From: Pseudohoeflea sp964511625 | GTDB lineage: Bacteria; Pseudomonadota; Alphaproteobacteria; Rhizobiales; Rhizobiaceae | Length of the DNA: 64,000 bases | NCBI GenBank assembly: GCA_964511625.1 | Contig: CAZEJG010000003.1 | Location: forward strand, 62,001-126,000 | Direction: 5' to 3' | Part shown: positions 8,527-16,546 of the stretch, one piece after another | Position numbering within the stretch: the first letter of the stretch is position 1 | Layout of the letters: each line of letters opens with the position of its first letter | Made by a program: the position numbers and the translations under genes | Notes under the pieces: model-generated | The model's input: only the letters and a program-made list of their open reading frames with translations | Told to the model about the DNA's origin: nothing | Databases searched by the model: none

Positions 8527-8603
8527 ACGAGAATTTCTCGTATTTGCAAAACGCGATAATATCTCGTATTGCTGGAGTCAAGAAGAAAACGAGATTCTCT
8601 CGT
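8527..8603. promoter_or_regulatory. triple TetR operator array
   Basis: Three related palindromes with consensus ACGAGA-N3-TCTCGT: 8527-8541 and 8589-8603 are perfect inverted repeats, and 8553-8567 (GCGATA-N3-TCTCGT) keeps the right half with a degenerate left half. Centres are 26 and 36 bp apart. They lie between the divergent DUF1772 and TetR genes, the standard position for autoregulation. The third copy sits just upstream of the TetR ribosome site. Confidence 0.8.
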
Positions 8604-8618
8604 AAAGAAGGAGCGGAT

Positions 8619-9269
8619 GTGCAGTCGACAGAAAAGACAACCGAAACCACGACGGGTGGCGGGCACGACCCGCGGAATCTTGTTCGCACGCGACCGCCGC
8701 AGAAGCGCGGGCAGATCCGCCATGATCTCATTCTCGAGAGCGCCGAGGCGCTGCTTCTCGAAAAAGGCGCCGACGGTTTCAGGATGAGCGATCTGTCCGA
8801 ACGTTCCGGCGTGCCGTTCGGCTCGCTCTACCAGTATTTCCCCGACCGGACCTCGGTGATCGCCACGCTCGCCGACCGTTACAATCATCTCGGCCATCGC
8901 TGCGTGGCCGACGAACTCGACAGCCTCCGCGCGCCCGGCGACCTGCGTGCCGTGCTTGGCCGCATCGCCGCCGATTACTACGACATGTTCGTCGACCACC
9001 CGGTGATGGTGGTCCTGTGGGAGGCGACCCAGGCCGACCGGGCCCTGCAGCGGCTCGATGCCGCCGACGGCGCCCATCTCTCCGCGCTGCTCTATGCCGC
9101 CATCGAGCGTGTGGCCGGAGAGGGGGACCCGGCCGAACGAGCCCGATTCTGCCGCCTGGTCATGATCCTCATAGCCGCCGCCGTACGAGATGCGCTCACG
9201 ATGGAGCCCGACGAGGCTCGCAGGAGCCTCGACCGCTTCACCGCCTTGCTGCCCGAAAGCCCCGATTGA
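8619..9269 (+). CDS. TetR-family transcriptional regulator
   Basis: 216 residues. N-terminal helix-turn-helix with FRMSDLSERSGVPFGSLYQY followed by FPDRTSVI, then a helical ligand-binding domain. The GTG at 8619 is preferred because AAGGAG lies five bases upstream; an ATG at 8544 would place the first residues across the operator array. Divergent from the DUF1772 gene and probably controls it and itself through the array at 8527-8603. The inducing ligand is unknown. Confidence 0.88.
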   Translation: MQSTEKTTETTTGGGHDPRNLVRTRPPQKRGQIRHDLILESAEALLLEKGADGFRMSDLSERSGVPFGSLYQYFPDRTSVIATLADRYNHLGHRCVADELDSLRAPGDLRAVLGRIAADYYDMFVDHPVMVVLWEATQADRALQRLDAADGAHLSALLYAAIERVAGEGDPAERARFCRLVMILIAAAVRDALTMEPDEARRSLDRFTALLPESPD

Positions 9270-9279
9270 GAGATCGCCT

Positions 9280-10110
9280 TCACGATCCCGTCAGCCACGC
9301 GGTATGAACGTATCCGCTCGGCCCGTCATAGCCGTTTTCCCGCACGGCGACGAAGGCCCAGGGGTCTCCCGGTGTCACCAGCCGAAGCCGCATCCCGTCC
9401 GGGAGCAGGGCCACAGGAGGATGGGCGAGTCCGGGACCCGCGCGCAGGTTGAGCCCGGCCGACGCGTTGACGATCCGGATCTCGTCGGTCCCGTCATCCG
9501 GGCAGCGGCCCAAGACAAGCCCCCGGAAGGCGCGCATGTCGAAGGCCGGGCCGGGGTCGATCTTGCGGCCCGGCGCGATGTCGTCATGGCCGAGGATGGC
9601 GTCCGCGCCGATGCGATAGGCCGCCACCAGCGCCGCCGTCACCGCAACGGCTGCCGCGATCTGCGCCGTGTCGAACCGCTCCCACGGCTCGATGGTTTCC
9701 GGCGTGTGACGATGCGCGGCGAGCACCACGCGGGAGGCGGGCACCGGCGTCCCCGTATGGCTCGCAAACCCCTCCGGCGTTCGCACAAGCCGTCCCCAGT
9801 TGGCGAGCTCGATGCCGATCGAATGCGCGTTGAGGCCCGAGATACCCTGCCAGCTGCTCTTGCCTGCGTGCCAGGCCGCGCGGTTGGTCTCCACCTGCTG
9901 GATCACCGCACCTTTGCGGCCGATGACGACATGCGCCGAGGCGCGCGCCGTCTCCGAGGCGAAATATTGGGCGGTGCTCTCCGCACTGTCGCCGGCGGTA
10001 TAGTGGATGATAACGAAGCGCGGGGTTATCTCTCCGCCCTGGCCGTGGGCCGGCAGGAAGTGCACGGCATGTCCGTCACCGTCGATCAGCCTGTGGGTCT
10101 CGATACGCAT
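9280..10110 (-). CDS. N-acetylmuramoyl-L-alanine amidase with C-terminal SH3-like tail
   Basis: Cleaves the amide between muramic acid and the stem peptide during wall recycling. 276 residues: an AmpD/AmiD-like amidase_2 domain (about 25-185) with IIHYTAGD near the N-terminus and HDDIAPGRKIDPGPAFD carrying the last zinc ligands, then an SH3-like segment (about 210-276; LNLRAGPG). No signal peptide is evident, so a cytosolic recycling role like AmpD is plausible. The ATG at 10110 follows AGGAG. Convergent with the TetR gene, 10 bp apart. Confidence 0.88.
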   Translation of the reverse strand: MRIETHRLIDGDGHAVHFLPAHGQGGEITPRFVIIHYTAGDSAESTAQYFASETARASAHVVIGRKGAVIQQVETNRAAWHAGKSSWQGISGLNAHSIGIELANWGRLVRTPEGFASHTGTPVPASRVVLAAHRHTPETIEPWERFDTAQIAAAVAVTAALVAAYRIGADAILGHDDIAPGRKIDPGPAFDMRAFRGLVLGRCPDDGTDEIRIVNASAGLNLRAGPGLAHPPVALLPDGMRLRLVTPGDPWAFVAVRENGYDGPSGYVHTAWLTGS

Positions 10111-10249
10111 GTCGGGCTCCTTTCGAAAACCACCATCATGCGCCCGAGCCGGCGAGGGTGGACGAGGAGGCGGAGAGCGTTGCGCCTTCCGCGCCTTTCT
10201 GCCAAGACACGCTGCCCGGAAACACGCGAGAACAACGGAGCGCGGTCCC

Positions 10250-11254
10250 ATGGAAAATCCCGTCCTCGTCGAAGTCCTGCGCGGCGGCCGCGTCGAAAGC
10301 GCCCATCGCGGCATGGTCGCTGTCGTCGATGGAGACGGCGCCCTCGTCATGGGTCTCGGCGAGATCGATCGCCCGGTCTTCGGCCGTTCGGCGGTCAAGT
10401 CCATGCAGGCGCTGCCGCTGGTCGAAAGCGGGGCGGCAGCCGCCTATCGCTTCGGCAACCGCGAGCTGGCCCTTGCCTGCGCCTCCCATTCGGGCGAACC
10501 TGAACATGTGGCGCTCGCCGGCGCCATGGCTGGCCGTGCCGGTCTCACCGAAGCCGATTTCGAATGCGGCTCGCACTGGAGTTTCTTCCCCAAGGTGATG
10601 ATCGAGCAGGTGCGGGACCACCAGAAGCCCGACCAGCTCTTCAACAACTGTTCTGGCAAGCATGCGGGTTTTCTCTGTGTCGCCTGCCATGCCGGTGTCG
10701 ACCACCATGGTTACACGCGCTTCGAGCACCCGGTGCAGGCGGGTATCCGTGACGTCATGGAGGACCTGACCGGCAATCCGATCGCCACTGATCTCTGCGG
10801 CGTCGACGGCTGCTCCATCCCCACCTATGCGGTGCCGCTGAAAAACCTCGCCCACGGCTTTGCCCGCATGGCCACCGGCGTCCGCCTCGGGGCCGAACGG
10901 GCGAAGGCCGCGAAGACGCTGATGGAGGCCTGCATGGCCGAACCCTTCTACGTCGCCGGCACCGGCCGCCGCTGCACCGAACTGATGGAACTCGCGCCCG
11001 GCCGCATCTTCGTCAAGACGGGCGCCGAGGGCGTGTTCTGTGGCGCGATACCGGAACTGGGTTACGGCATCGCGCTCAAATGCGAGGACGGCGCCGACCG
11101 CGCCGCCGGCATCATGATCGCCGCCGTCTTGTCGAAACTGCTCGCCGACGACGCCGAGCTATCCGGCAGACTCGACGCTGCTGCCCGCACCACTCTGACA
11201 AACTGGAACGGCATCGACGTCGGCGCTCTCACGCCCGCCGGTCCTCTCGCCTGA
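10250..11254 (+). CDS. ReAV-type (class 3) L-asparaginase
   Basis: Hydrolyses L-asparagine to aspartate and ammonia. 334 residues of the Rhizobium etli asparaginase II family (PF06089), unrelated to E. coli-type enzymes. Key positions match R. etli ReAV with a one-residue offset: S47 and K50 (FGRSAVKS), S79 (ASHSG), and the zinc-site residues C134 and K137 (NNCSGKHAG) and C188 (VDGCSIP). The later lysine in FVKTGAEG (K256) probably completes the second Ser-Lys tandem. The ATG at 10250 has GGAG upstream. Monocistronic, divergent from the amidase with 139 bp between. Confidence 0.9.
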   Translation: MENPVLVEVLRGGRVESAHRGMVAVVDGDGALVMGLGEIDRPVFGRSAVKSMQALPLVESGAAAAYRFGNRELALACASHSGEPEHVALAGAMAGRAGLTEADFECGSHWSFFPKVMIEQVRDHQKPDQLFNNCSGKHAGFLCVACHAGVDHHGYTRFEHPVQAGIRDVMEDLTGNPIATDLCGVDGCSIPTYAVPLKNLAHGFARMATGVRLGAERAKAAKTLMEACMAEPFYVAGTGRRCTELMELAPGRIFVKTGAEGVFCGAIPELGYGIALKCEDGADRAAGIMIAAVLSKLLADDAELSGRLDAAARTTLTNWNGIDVGALTPAGPLA

Positions 11255-11656
11255 GCGGGCCAAGAGGAACAGTTTCCGCTCGCCTGAGTGGGCCAAAAGC
11301 AAGAAGCTCCCGCTCGCACTCAAGGCGGGGCGGCAGCGGCACGCGCCGCGCCCCTCTCTCCCCTAGAGGGAGAGAAAGCAAAAGCCTGGGCTTGGCCTTG
11401 CCAAGTCCTTGGCTTTTGCAAGAGAGGGGGGTAATGCGGCAAGCCCCGAACCGGCGGAGGGATAACCCCCCCTCTGTCGGCTGGCGCCGACATCTCCCCC
11501 AAAAGGGGGAGAGAGCAGTCTGCCACTCCCGCCTTTCATTTCCGGTGAAGAGTTCCTCACGAAAATTCATTGGCGACCAGCTGCCGCGCCGCCTATCGAT
11601 GGGGAATAGTCCGTCGGCGTATCGGCGGCGATCCCGAGAGCGGCAGGAGGCGCGCG
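11255..11656. other. 402-bp intergenic region with hairpin and dispersed repeat
   Basis: No credible gene. It starts with a short imperfect direct repeat (CGCTCGCCTGAG-GGGCCAA twice, about 11247-11296), then an extended hairpin whose outer arms are GCAAAAGCC (11378-11386) and GGCTTTTGC (11411-11419), flanked by CTCTC/GAGAG runs. A copy of the dispersed CTCTGTC...GACATCTCCCCC element follows. The last 100 bp before the cupin gene hold nothing recognisable apart from an AGGAGG ribosome site. Confidence 0.7.
11464..11512. repeat. dispersed intergenic repeat, copy 1
   Basis: Core CTCTGTC-N-GACATCTCCCCC followed by an A-rich spacer and GGGGGAG, so the right end forms a C-run/G-run hairpin. Two further copies in inverted orientation occur at 62834-62884 and 62911-62960. 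Elements with this core are scattered through intergenic regions of many Rhizobiales genomes and resemble RIME-like repeats. Confidence 0.7.
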
Positions 11657-12142
11657 ATGACCGAAACACCTGAAAAGCAACCACTGGCGATTACGGCCGC
11701 CGAGGCCGCGCCCCGCCTCAAGCCGTCGAACTATCCCGAGCCCTTCTTCTCGCGCATGGCCAAGCGCACCAAGCGGCCGCTGGGCGATCTGTTCGGGCTC
11801 AGGAACTTCGGCGTCAATCTTACCTCGCTGGCGCCCGGCGGCGAATCCGCGCTGCTTCACCGCCATTCCACCCAGGACGAGTTCGTCTACATCGTCGAGG
11901 GCCACCCGACTCTCGTCACCGACAAAGGCGAGGTCGAACTCGCGCCCGGCATGTGCGCGGGCTTCCCTGCGGGCGGTGTCGCCCACCAGCTCGTCAATCG
12001 CACTGATGCGCCGGTTACCTGGCTCGAGATCGGCGACCGCTCTGCCGGCGACACCGCGACCTACCCAGCCGACGACCTCGCCGCCGTCTTCGGACCCGAC
12101 GGCAAGTGGATTTTTACCCGCAAGGACGGCACGGCGTACTGA
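11657..12142 (+). CDS. cupin-domain protein
   Basis: 161 residues with one cupin barrel (about 50-135). Motif 1 is HRHSTQDEFVYIVEG (metal-binding histidines and glutamate) and motif 2 is PAGGVAHQLVN with the last histidine. The ATG at 11657 has a strong AGGAGG site. Such single-domain cupins act as small isomerases, dioxygenases or sugar-binding proteins, and nothing nearby fixes the role. Convergent with the beta-helix gene, 7 bp apart. Confidence 0.85.
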   Translation: MTETPEKQPLAITAAEAAPRLKPSNYPEPFFSRMAKRTKRPLGDLFGLRNFGVNLTSLAPGGESALLHRHSTQDEFVYIVEGHPTLVTDKGEVELAPGMCAGFPAGGVAHQLVNRTDAPVTWLEIGDRSAGDTATYPADDLAAVFGPDGKWIFTRKDGTAY

Positions 12143-12149
12143 GAGGCGG

Positions 12150-13535
12150 TTACGAAACCGCGTTGCGTTCCACCGTCAGATGCGGCCAGGCGGCGGCCCC
12201 GGTCCTGGCCATGTCTTCGGTCACCGGGTCGTTCCAGCGGGTGCCGACCACCGCGCCACCGGGGGTTTCGGAAAAGACGTTGTCGGAAATCAGGGCCGTG
12301 CCGGCGCCCTCGACCACGGTGACCGCCACGCCGAGCCCTGCCCGGCGGATGACGTTGCCGGTGATCGCCACATCGCGCAGATAGGGACCCCAGCCCGCCA
12401 TGATTCCCCATTTCGGCGCGGACTCGATGGTGTTGCCGGTCACACTCGCGTCCGCCTCCACCGCGATGCCGATGCCGAAGCCGGAATTGGTCTGTTTATA
12501 AGGGGCGTCAGTGGTAAGGTTGCGGATCAGGTTGCCGGAAATCACCGCCAGGCGACCGCCGGAGGCAAAATTGGCTACAGAGATCCCCATCGTCCCGCCG
12601 TCTACGAGGTTGCCCGAGATCAGCGCGCCCTCGAAGGCGAATTCCGAGTAGAGCGCCGTCTCGCCCGATCGAAGCGCCTTGTTGCCGACGATCTGCACGT
12701 TGCCGGCCGAATTGGCGCGGATGGCGGAAAAGGCGCAGTCGCTCACATGGTTGTTGCTCACCGTCACGTCGCCTGCGCGGAACAGGTTGATGCCGTTGCC
12801 ATATTGCCCGGTGCCGCCCGAGCGCGCCGAAATCCGCGCAACGCGGTTACCGGAGACGATCGTGCCGTCCGGTCCCGGCGTCCAGCGGTGGACCAGAATG
12901 CCGCCATTGCCGCAGTCATGGACGAAGTTGTCGCTGATCGAAAGCTCCCGGCTTTCCACCGCGAACAGGCCCGATTCCGCAGCACCCGAAATGTCGCAGC
13001 GGTCGATGCGGCCGCCGCAGCCCTCGACCACCAGCCCGTAGCGGGCCGATCCGGTCACCGTCACGTCGTCGAGAAAAACCTGTTCGACAAAGCGCAGATG
13101 AACCAGTCCGCGCACATGTTCGCCGAGCCGCTGGTTGGCGCCGTCGATGGTCAGCCCCTCGATCCACACCGAGCGTCCGGCTTCGGCGAGAAGCCCGTGG
13201 CCGCGGCCGGTGTAGACGAGCCGGGTGGCCCCGGGAACGCCGGCGATCCGTGTGCCGTCGGGGAGCGTCAGATTGGAGAAATGATAGGTGCCGGCCGGCA
13301 GCCGCAGGATGCGCCCCGCGCCGGCCGCCTCGTCGATTGCCTGCTGCAGCCGGCGGCTCTGGTCGTCGGCGGTGTCTGGCAGGAGGACCGATAGATCGGC
13401 GTCATGGCCGCCACGCAGGCCGATATCGGTGAACAGTCCGCCCGCCGCGCGCGCCGGAAAAACGGGCACGGTCAGGCCGGCGATAACGGCGCCGCCCAAG
13501 AGGGATCGTCGGGTCAAGCGGGTTGAACGGGTCAT
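12150..13535 (-). CDS. Tat-exported right-handed beta-helix protein (TIGR03808-like)
   Basis: 461 residues. A Tat signal (TRRSLLGGAVIAGL) is followed by a long parallel beta-helix with repeated ISGN, VSNN and ITGN turns, the plan of the TIGR03808 'twin-arginine translocated repetitive' family. The fold is shared with pectate lyases, but no lyase active-site cluster is evident. Probably folded in the cytoplasm and exported to act on or bind a polysaccharide. The ATG at 13535 is the first codon compatible with the Tat signal. Confidence 0.88.
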   Translation of the reverse strand: MTRSTRLTRRSLLGGAVIAGLTVPVFPARAAGGLFTDIGLRGGHDADLSVLLPDTADDQSRRLQQAIDEAAGAGRILRLPAGTYHFSNLTLPDGTRIAGVPGATRLVYTGRGHGLLAEAGRSVWIEGLTIDGANQRLGEHVRGLVHLRFVEQVFLDDVTVTGSARYGLVVEGCGGRIDRCDISGAAESGLFAVESRELSISDNFVHDCGNGGILVHRWTPGPDGTIVSGNRVARISARSGGTGQYGNGINLFRAGDVTVSNNHVSDCAFSAIRANSAGNVQIVGNKALRSGETALYSEFAFEGALISGNLVDGGTMGISVANFASGGRLAVISGNLIRNLTTDAPYKQTNSGFGIGIAVEADASVTGNTIESAPKWGIMAGWGPYLRDVAITGNVIRRAGLGVAVTVVEGAGTALISDNVFSETPGGAVVGTRWNDPVTEDMARTGAAAWPHLTVERNAVS

Positions 13536-13968
13536 GAGTTATCCACAGCACAATCGGTGCCAGTATAATCTGTGCCGGAATGCAACAGGTTAACGGCTAA
13601 CCGATGGAGGCCACACCAGAGGGTTCTCCGGAAGGATTAGCGGTTTTTCATGTGTTTGAGGCAGGTCAAGGCGCTGTCCCGGCCGAGGTCTAGTCTCCCC
13701 AGGTGTCGGACCGGGCCTGTCTGCCCGGATACGCCCGGTTTTTGGCATTTGCGCCGGGCNNNNNNNNNNNNNNNNNNNNNNNNNNNNNNNNNNNNNNNNN
13801 NNNNNNNNNNNNNNNNNNNNNNNNNNNNNNNNNNNNNNNNNNNNNNNNNNNNNNNNNNNGCGCCGGGCCGCCTTCATGATGCGCTGCGACGATGTGGATC
13901 ATTCGTTCATCCCGCTTCGGCGACGGCCGCTGCGCCGCATCGCTCGAAGCCGTGTCATGGAGGCAATG
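13536..13968. other. intergenic region interrupted by a 100-N scaffold gap
   Basis: Left part: a TATAAT hexamer at about 13563, a GGTTA-N5-TAACC palindrome near 13588, and near 13711-13759 alternating CCGGGC/GCCCGG words able to form competing hairpins. N run 13760-13859. Both contig ends finish in GCGCCGGGC. No gene is visible; a coding gene in the gap cannot be excluded because 100 N is a conventional placeholder. Confidence 0.8.
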
Positions 13969-14166
13969 ATGTTGAAGCTCTTCCCGGTCATGTACCTGCT
14001 CGCAGCCCCGGTCCTCGCGGGCATTCTCGTCACCGCGGCGCTCGCGGCAGGACGCGTCGATACCGTCAGCATGAGCGTTGCCGCGGCTCTCGGTGCGGTG
14101 CTGGCGCTGCCGGTGGCCTATGTGCTTGCCGTTCGGCTGCTCCGTTTCAGGCAGGTGAAGTCGTAG
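13969..14166 (+). CDS. small two-helix membrane protein
   Basis: 65 residues with two hydrophobic helices (about 4-26 and 34-56), ending in a basic tail. The family is common in Rhizobiales and is sometimes mislabelled CTP synthetase in databases; it has no relation to that enzyme. Of three possible ATG codons (13957, 13966, 13969), the last has GGAGG at the best spacing (five bases). Function unknown. Confidence 0.7.
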   Translation: MLKLFPVMYLLAAPVLAGILVTAALAAGRVDTVSMSVAAALGAVLALPVAYVLAVRLLRFRQVKS

Positions 14167-14467
14167 GCGGGCGCGCGCGATCACGGGACGGGGCGCAAAA
14201 ATTTGTACGGCTGTTTGAGCTATGTCAAAGCAGCCCCGTCCGGGATCGTTATTGTCGAAAGCGTCGGACGGATGTGGTGTACCCGGGAGCGCATCAAGGC
14301 GGGAGCCTCCTGCTGGAGCCACCCGTCCGACGACTCCCCGAATTCCCTTTATCTGTCGTCTGCAGTCGTGCCCGGCGCTCCGCGTTAGGAGTCTGCTTAC
14401 CAGTCTGTTTAGGCCAATTTTCAGCCTTGCTTGTCATCCTGTGCCCATGACTTCTTAGGGGGAAAAG
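14167..14467. other. 301-bp intergenic region upstream of diguanylate cyclase
   Basis: No gene supported. The short frames here have no ribosome site and no composition bias. A GGGGG-AAAAG ribosome site precedes the diguanylate cyclase start. The promoter of that gene presumably lies here, but I see no convincing -35/-10 pair. Confidence 0.5.
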
Positions 14468-15964
14468 ATGCAACGGGCGGCAGGCCGCAAAGTCACACGG
14501 ATCATCACCAAGCGCATCTATCTGGTGTGCCTTGCGATTGGTGTGCTTTTTGCCGCCTCCAACATCCACCTGCTGGTGGCCGCGGGCAAGTTCGTCGATG
14601 CTCACCAGAAGGAGACCGAGCGACACCTCGTGGAAGGCGAGGTCGAACAGCTCAAGCTGCTGACCGCCCGTGACCAGTCCCAGATATCGAGGTGGGACAA
14701 GACCGTCCAGGCGGTCTACCATGGAGGCGATCTCGAAGCCTTCGCCGGCGAGGAGTTCGTCAGCTGGTTCTGGAACGACTTCGGCATCAACATGAACGCG
14801 ATCGTCGATGCGGACGGGACCGTCGAGCTTGGCGTGAAGGAAGGCCGTCTCGTCAATGCCGAGGAGGTTCAGGCGACAGTCGTTGCGAATGCCGACCTGC
14901 TGCGGCGCGCACAGGCCCGGTTCGACCTGATGAAGGTGCGTTTGGACGACGGCTATACCGTTCGCGCCGACGCTCTGGATCGCAACGATCCTCTCTACGT
15001 TGCCGAATTGCGTCGTTACGAGGGGCAGCCGGCCGTCATCGTCGCGCAGGCCATTATCCCCGACGGTGCCGCGGTCATTCCCTTCGGACCGCCCAGGATC
15101 ATGCTGACCGCGAAGATCATCACTCCGGCGACCATCGAACAGTCGCGTCGCTTCCTCGGTCTCGACACGTTTACGCTTGGCGGATCGACCGAGGTTCACG
15201 GCAACGAGACCATGCACACGATGTGGCTCAACGAGCGAGCGGGTGAAAGGCCCATCCGCCTGACCTGGACGTCCGAACCGGATTCGCAGGCCATGTGGGA
15301 AGGCGTGATGCCGGTCCTGGCAGCTATCTTCGTCGTCATGGTCAGCTGCCTGGTTTTCGTTGCCCGCGGGCAGGATCGTGCCAACAAGGCTTTGGCCGAA
15401 CGCGACGAAGAGAACCGGTTTCTCGCCTTCCACGATCCGTTAACGGGCCTGGCCAACCGTCTGAAGTTCGACAGCACGGTCGAGGATCTGCTCGAGGACC
15501 GTACCATGTCCTCCTGGGCTATCGCCTGTATCGATCTCGACGAGTTCAAGGCCGTCAACGACACCTTCGGCCATCATGCCGGCGATGCCGTCTTGTGCAA
15601 GGCGGCGGAGATCATGCGCGAGACGGCTGCAGAAACCGGTTTGGCGGCGCGTATCGGTGGTGACGAGTTCATGGTCCTGTTCAAGGGCGACACCGGCAGA
15701 ACGCATCTGCGCTGCCTCTGCGACACGATGATCGCTCGTCTCTCGCAGGAGATGTATTTCGAGGGCGGCAAGGCGCGCATCGGCGCTTCGATCGGCGTGG
15801 CCTGGTATGGCGAGCATGGCAACACGGTGAAAGAAGTCATCCGTGCCGCCGACGCCGCACTCTATCGCGCCAAGCAGGCCGGGCGCGGCGCCACATACTT
15901 CGCTACCGAGCGGGAGCGCGCGAACACGGTTTCCCCCCGACCGTCGGAGGGCAGGGCCGCCTGA
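14468..15964 (+). CDS. membrane diguanylate cyclase with CHASE4-like sensor
   Basis: Makes cyclic di-GMP from two GTP. 498 residues: transmembrane helix at about 17-40, a periplasmic domain at 41-275 resembling CHASE4, a second helix at 277-299, and a GGDEF domain at about 315-480 with intact GGDEF (397-401). The RxxD inhibitory site expected just before GGDEF is missing (residues 388-391 are AETG), so product inhibition through that site is unlikely. No EAL domain, so synthesis only. Start ATG follows a G-rich ribosome site. No obvious operon partner. Confidence 0.92.
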   Translation: MQRAAGRKVTRIITKRIYLVCLAIGVLFAASNIHLLVAAGKFVDAHQKETERHLVEGEVEQLKLLTARDQSQISRWDKTVQAVYHGGDLEAFAGEEFVSWFWNDFGINMNAIVDADGTVELGVKEGRLVNAEEVQATVVANADLLRRAQARFDLMKVRLDDGYTVRADALDRNDPLYVAELRRYEGQPAVIVAQAIIPDGAAVIPFGPPRIMLTAKIITPATIEQSRRFLGLDTFTLGGSTEVHGNETMHTMWLNERAGERPIRLTWTSEPDSQAMWEGVMPVLAAIFVVMVSCLVFVARGQDRANKALAERDEENRFLAFHDPLTGLANRLKFDSTVEDLLEDRTMSSWAIACIDLDEFKAVNDTFGHHAGDAVLCKAAEIMRETAAETGLAARIGGDEFMVLFKGDTGRTHLRCLCDTMIARLSQEMYFEGGKARIGASIGVAWYGEHGNTVKEVIRAADAALYRAKQAGRGATYFATERERANTVSPRPSEGRAA

Positions 15965-15991
15965 CCGGTACACGACTTGACCGACGCGCAA

Positions 15992-16024
15992 GAAAAAAAG
16001 GCCCGGCAGCATGGCGGCCGGGCC
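15992..16024 (-). terminator. Rho-independent terminator of the DUF2267 gene
   Basis: Read on the minus strand: perfect 8-bp stem GGCCCGGC/GCCGGGCC with a 9-nt loop, followed by seven T. It lies 45 bp past the DUF2267 stop and 28 bp past the convergent diguanylate cyclase stop. Confidence 0.9.
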
Positions 16025-16069
16025 TTCGCGTTCCGATGTAATCTTTGACCTGAGTTTTGGCGAAAAGCC

Positions 16070-16441
16070 TCAGACGAACTGGCTCAGCCCGGGAATCGAG
16101 TTCACGATGTCGTCGACGGCATCGCCAGCACCGTTCTCGCGGGCAAAGCCCACGGTTTCCTTGGAGACCGACGAAATCTGGCCCATGTCGAGGCCCATGC
16201 CCATCAGCTTGGAGCCGAGGCCCATGACGCCGCCGCCCATAAGGCCGCCGAGCATGCCGCCCTTCTCGCCTTCAGCCATTTCCATGAAGACTTCCGCGCC
16301 GGGCATCTTGGCGAGCATTTCCGCCACCTTGCCGTCCGGCCCCTCGGACTTGAGGAAGTTGAGGATGGCGCCGACCGCCTTCTGGGCGGTTTCGGCGTCG
16401 AGTCCAGTTGCGGCTTCGATGCGCTTGATGAGTTCTTCCAT
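16070..16441 (-). CDS. DUF2267-family protein
   Basis: 123 residues: an N-terminal helical half (LIKRIEAATGLDAETAQKAVGAILNFL) typical of DUF2267, then a glycine/methionine-rich centre (residues 60-85) and a short helical tail. No catalytic motif. Function unknown. The ATG at 16441 has AAGGAG upstream, and the transcript ends at the terminator at 15992-16024. Confidence 0.85.
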   Translation of the reverse strand: MEELIKRIEAATGLDAETAQKAVGAILNFLKSEGPDGKVAEMLAKMPGAEVFMEMAEGEKGGMLGGLMGGGVMGLGSKLMGMGLDMGQISSVSKETVGFARENGAGDAVDDIVNSIPGLSQFV

Positions 16442-16546
16442 GGGGTGCTCCTTCTCCCGAAAATAGTTACGTAACGCCTAGCGAGGGTAAGCTTTGGATG
16501 CAAGCGCTGCATGTCAAATTTAAGTCGGCCCGCAGCGCTTTCGACC

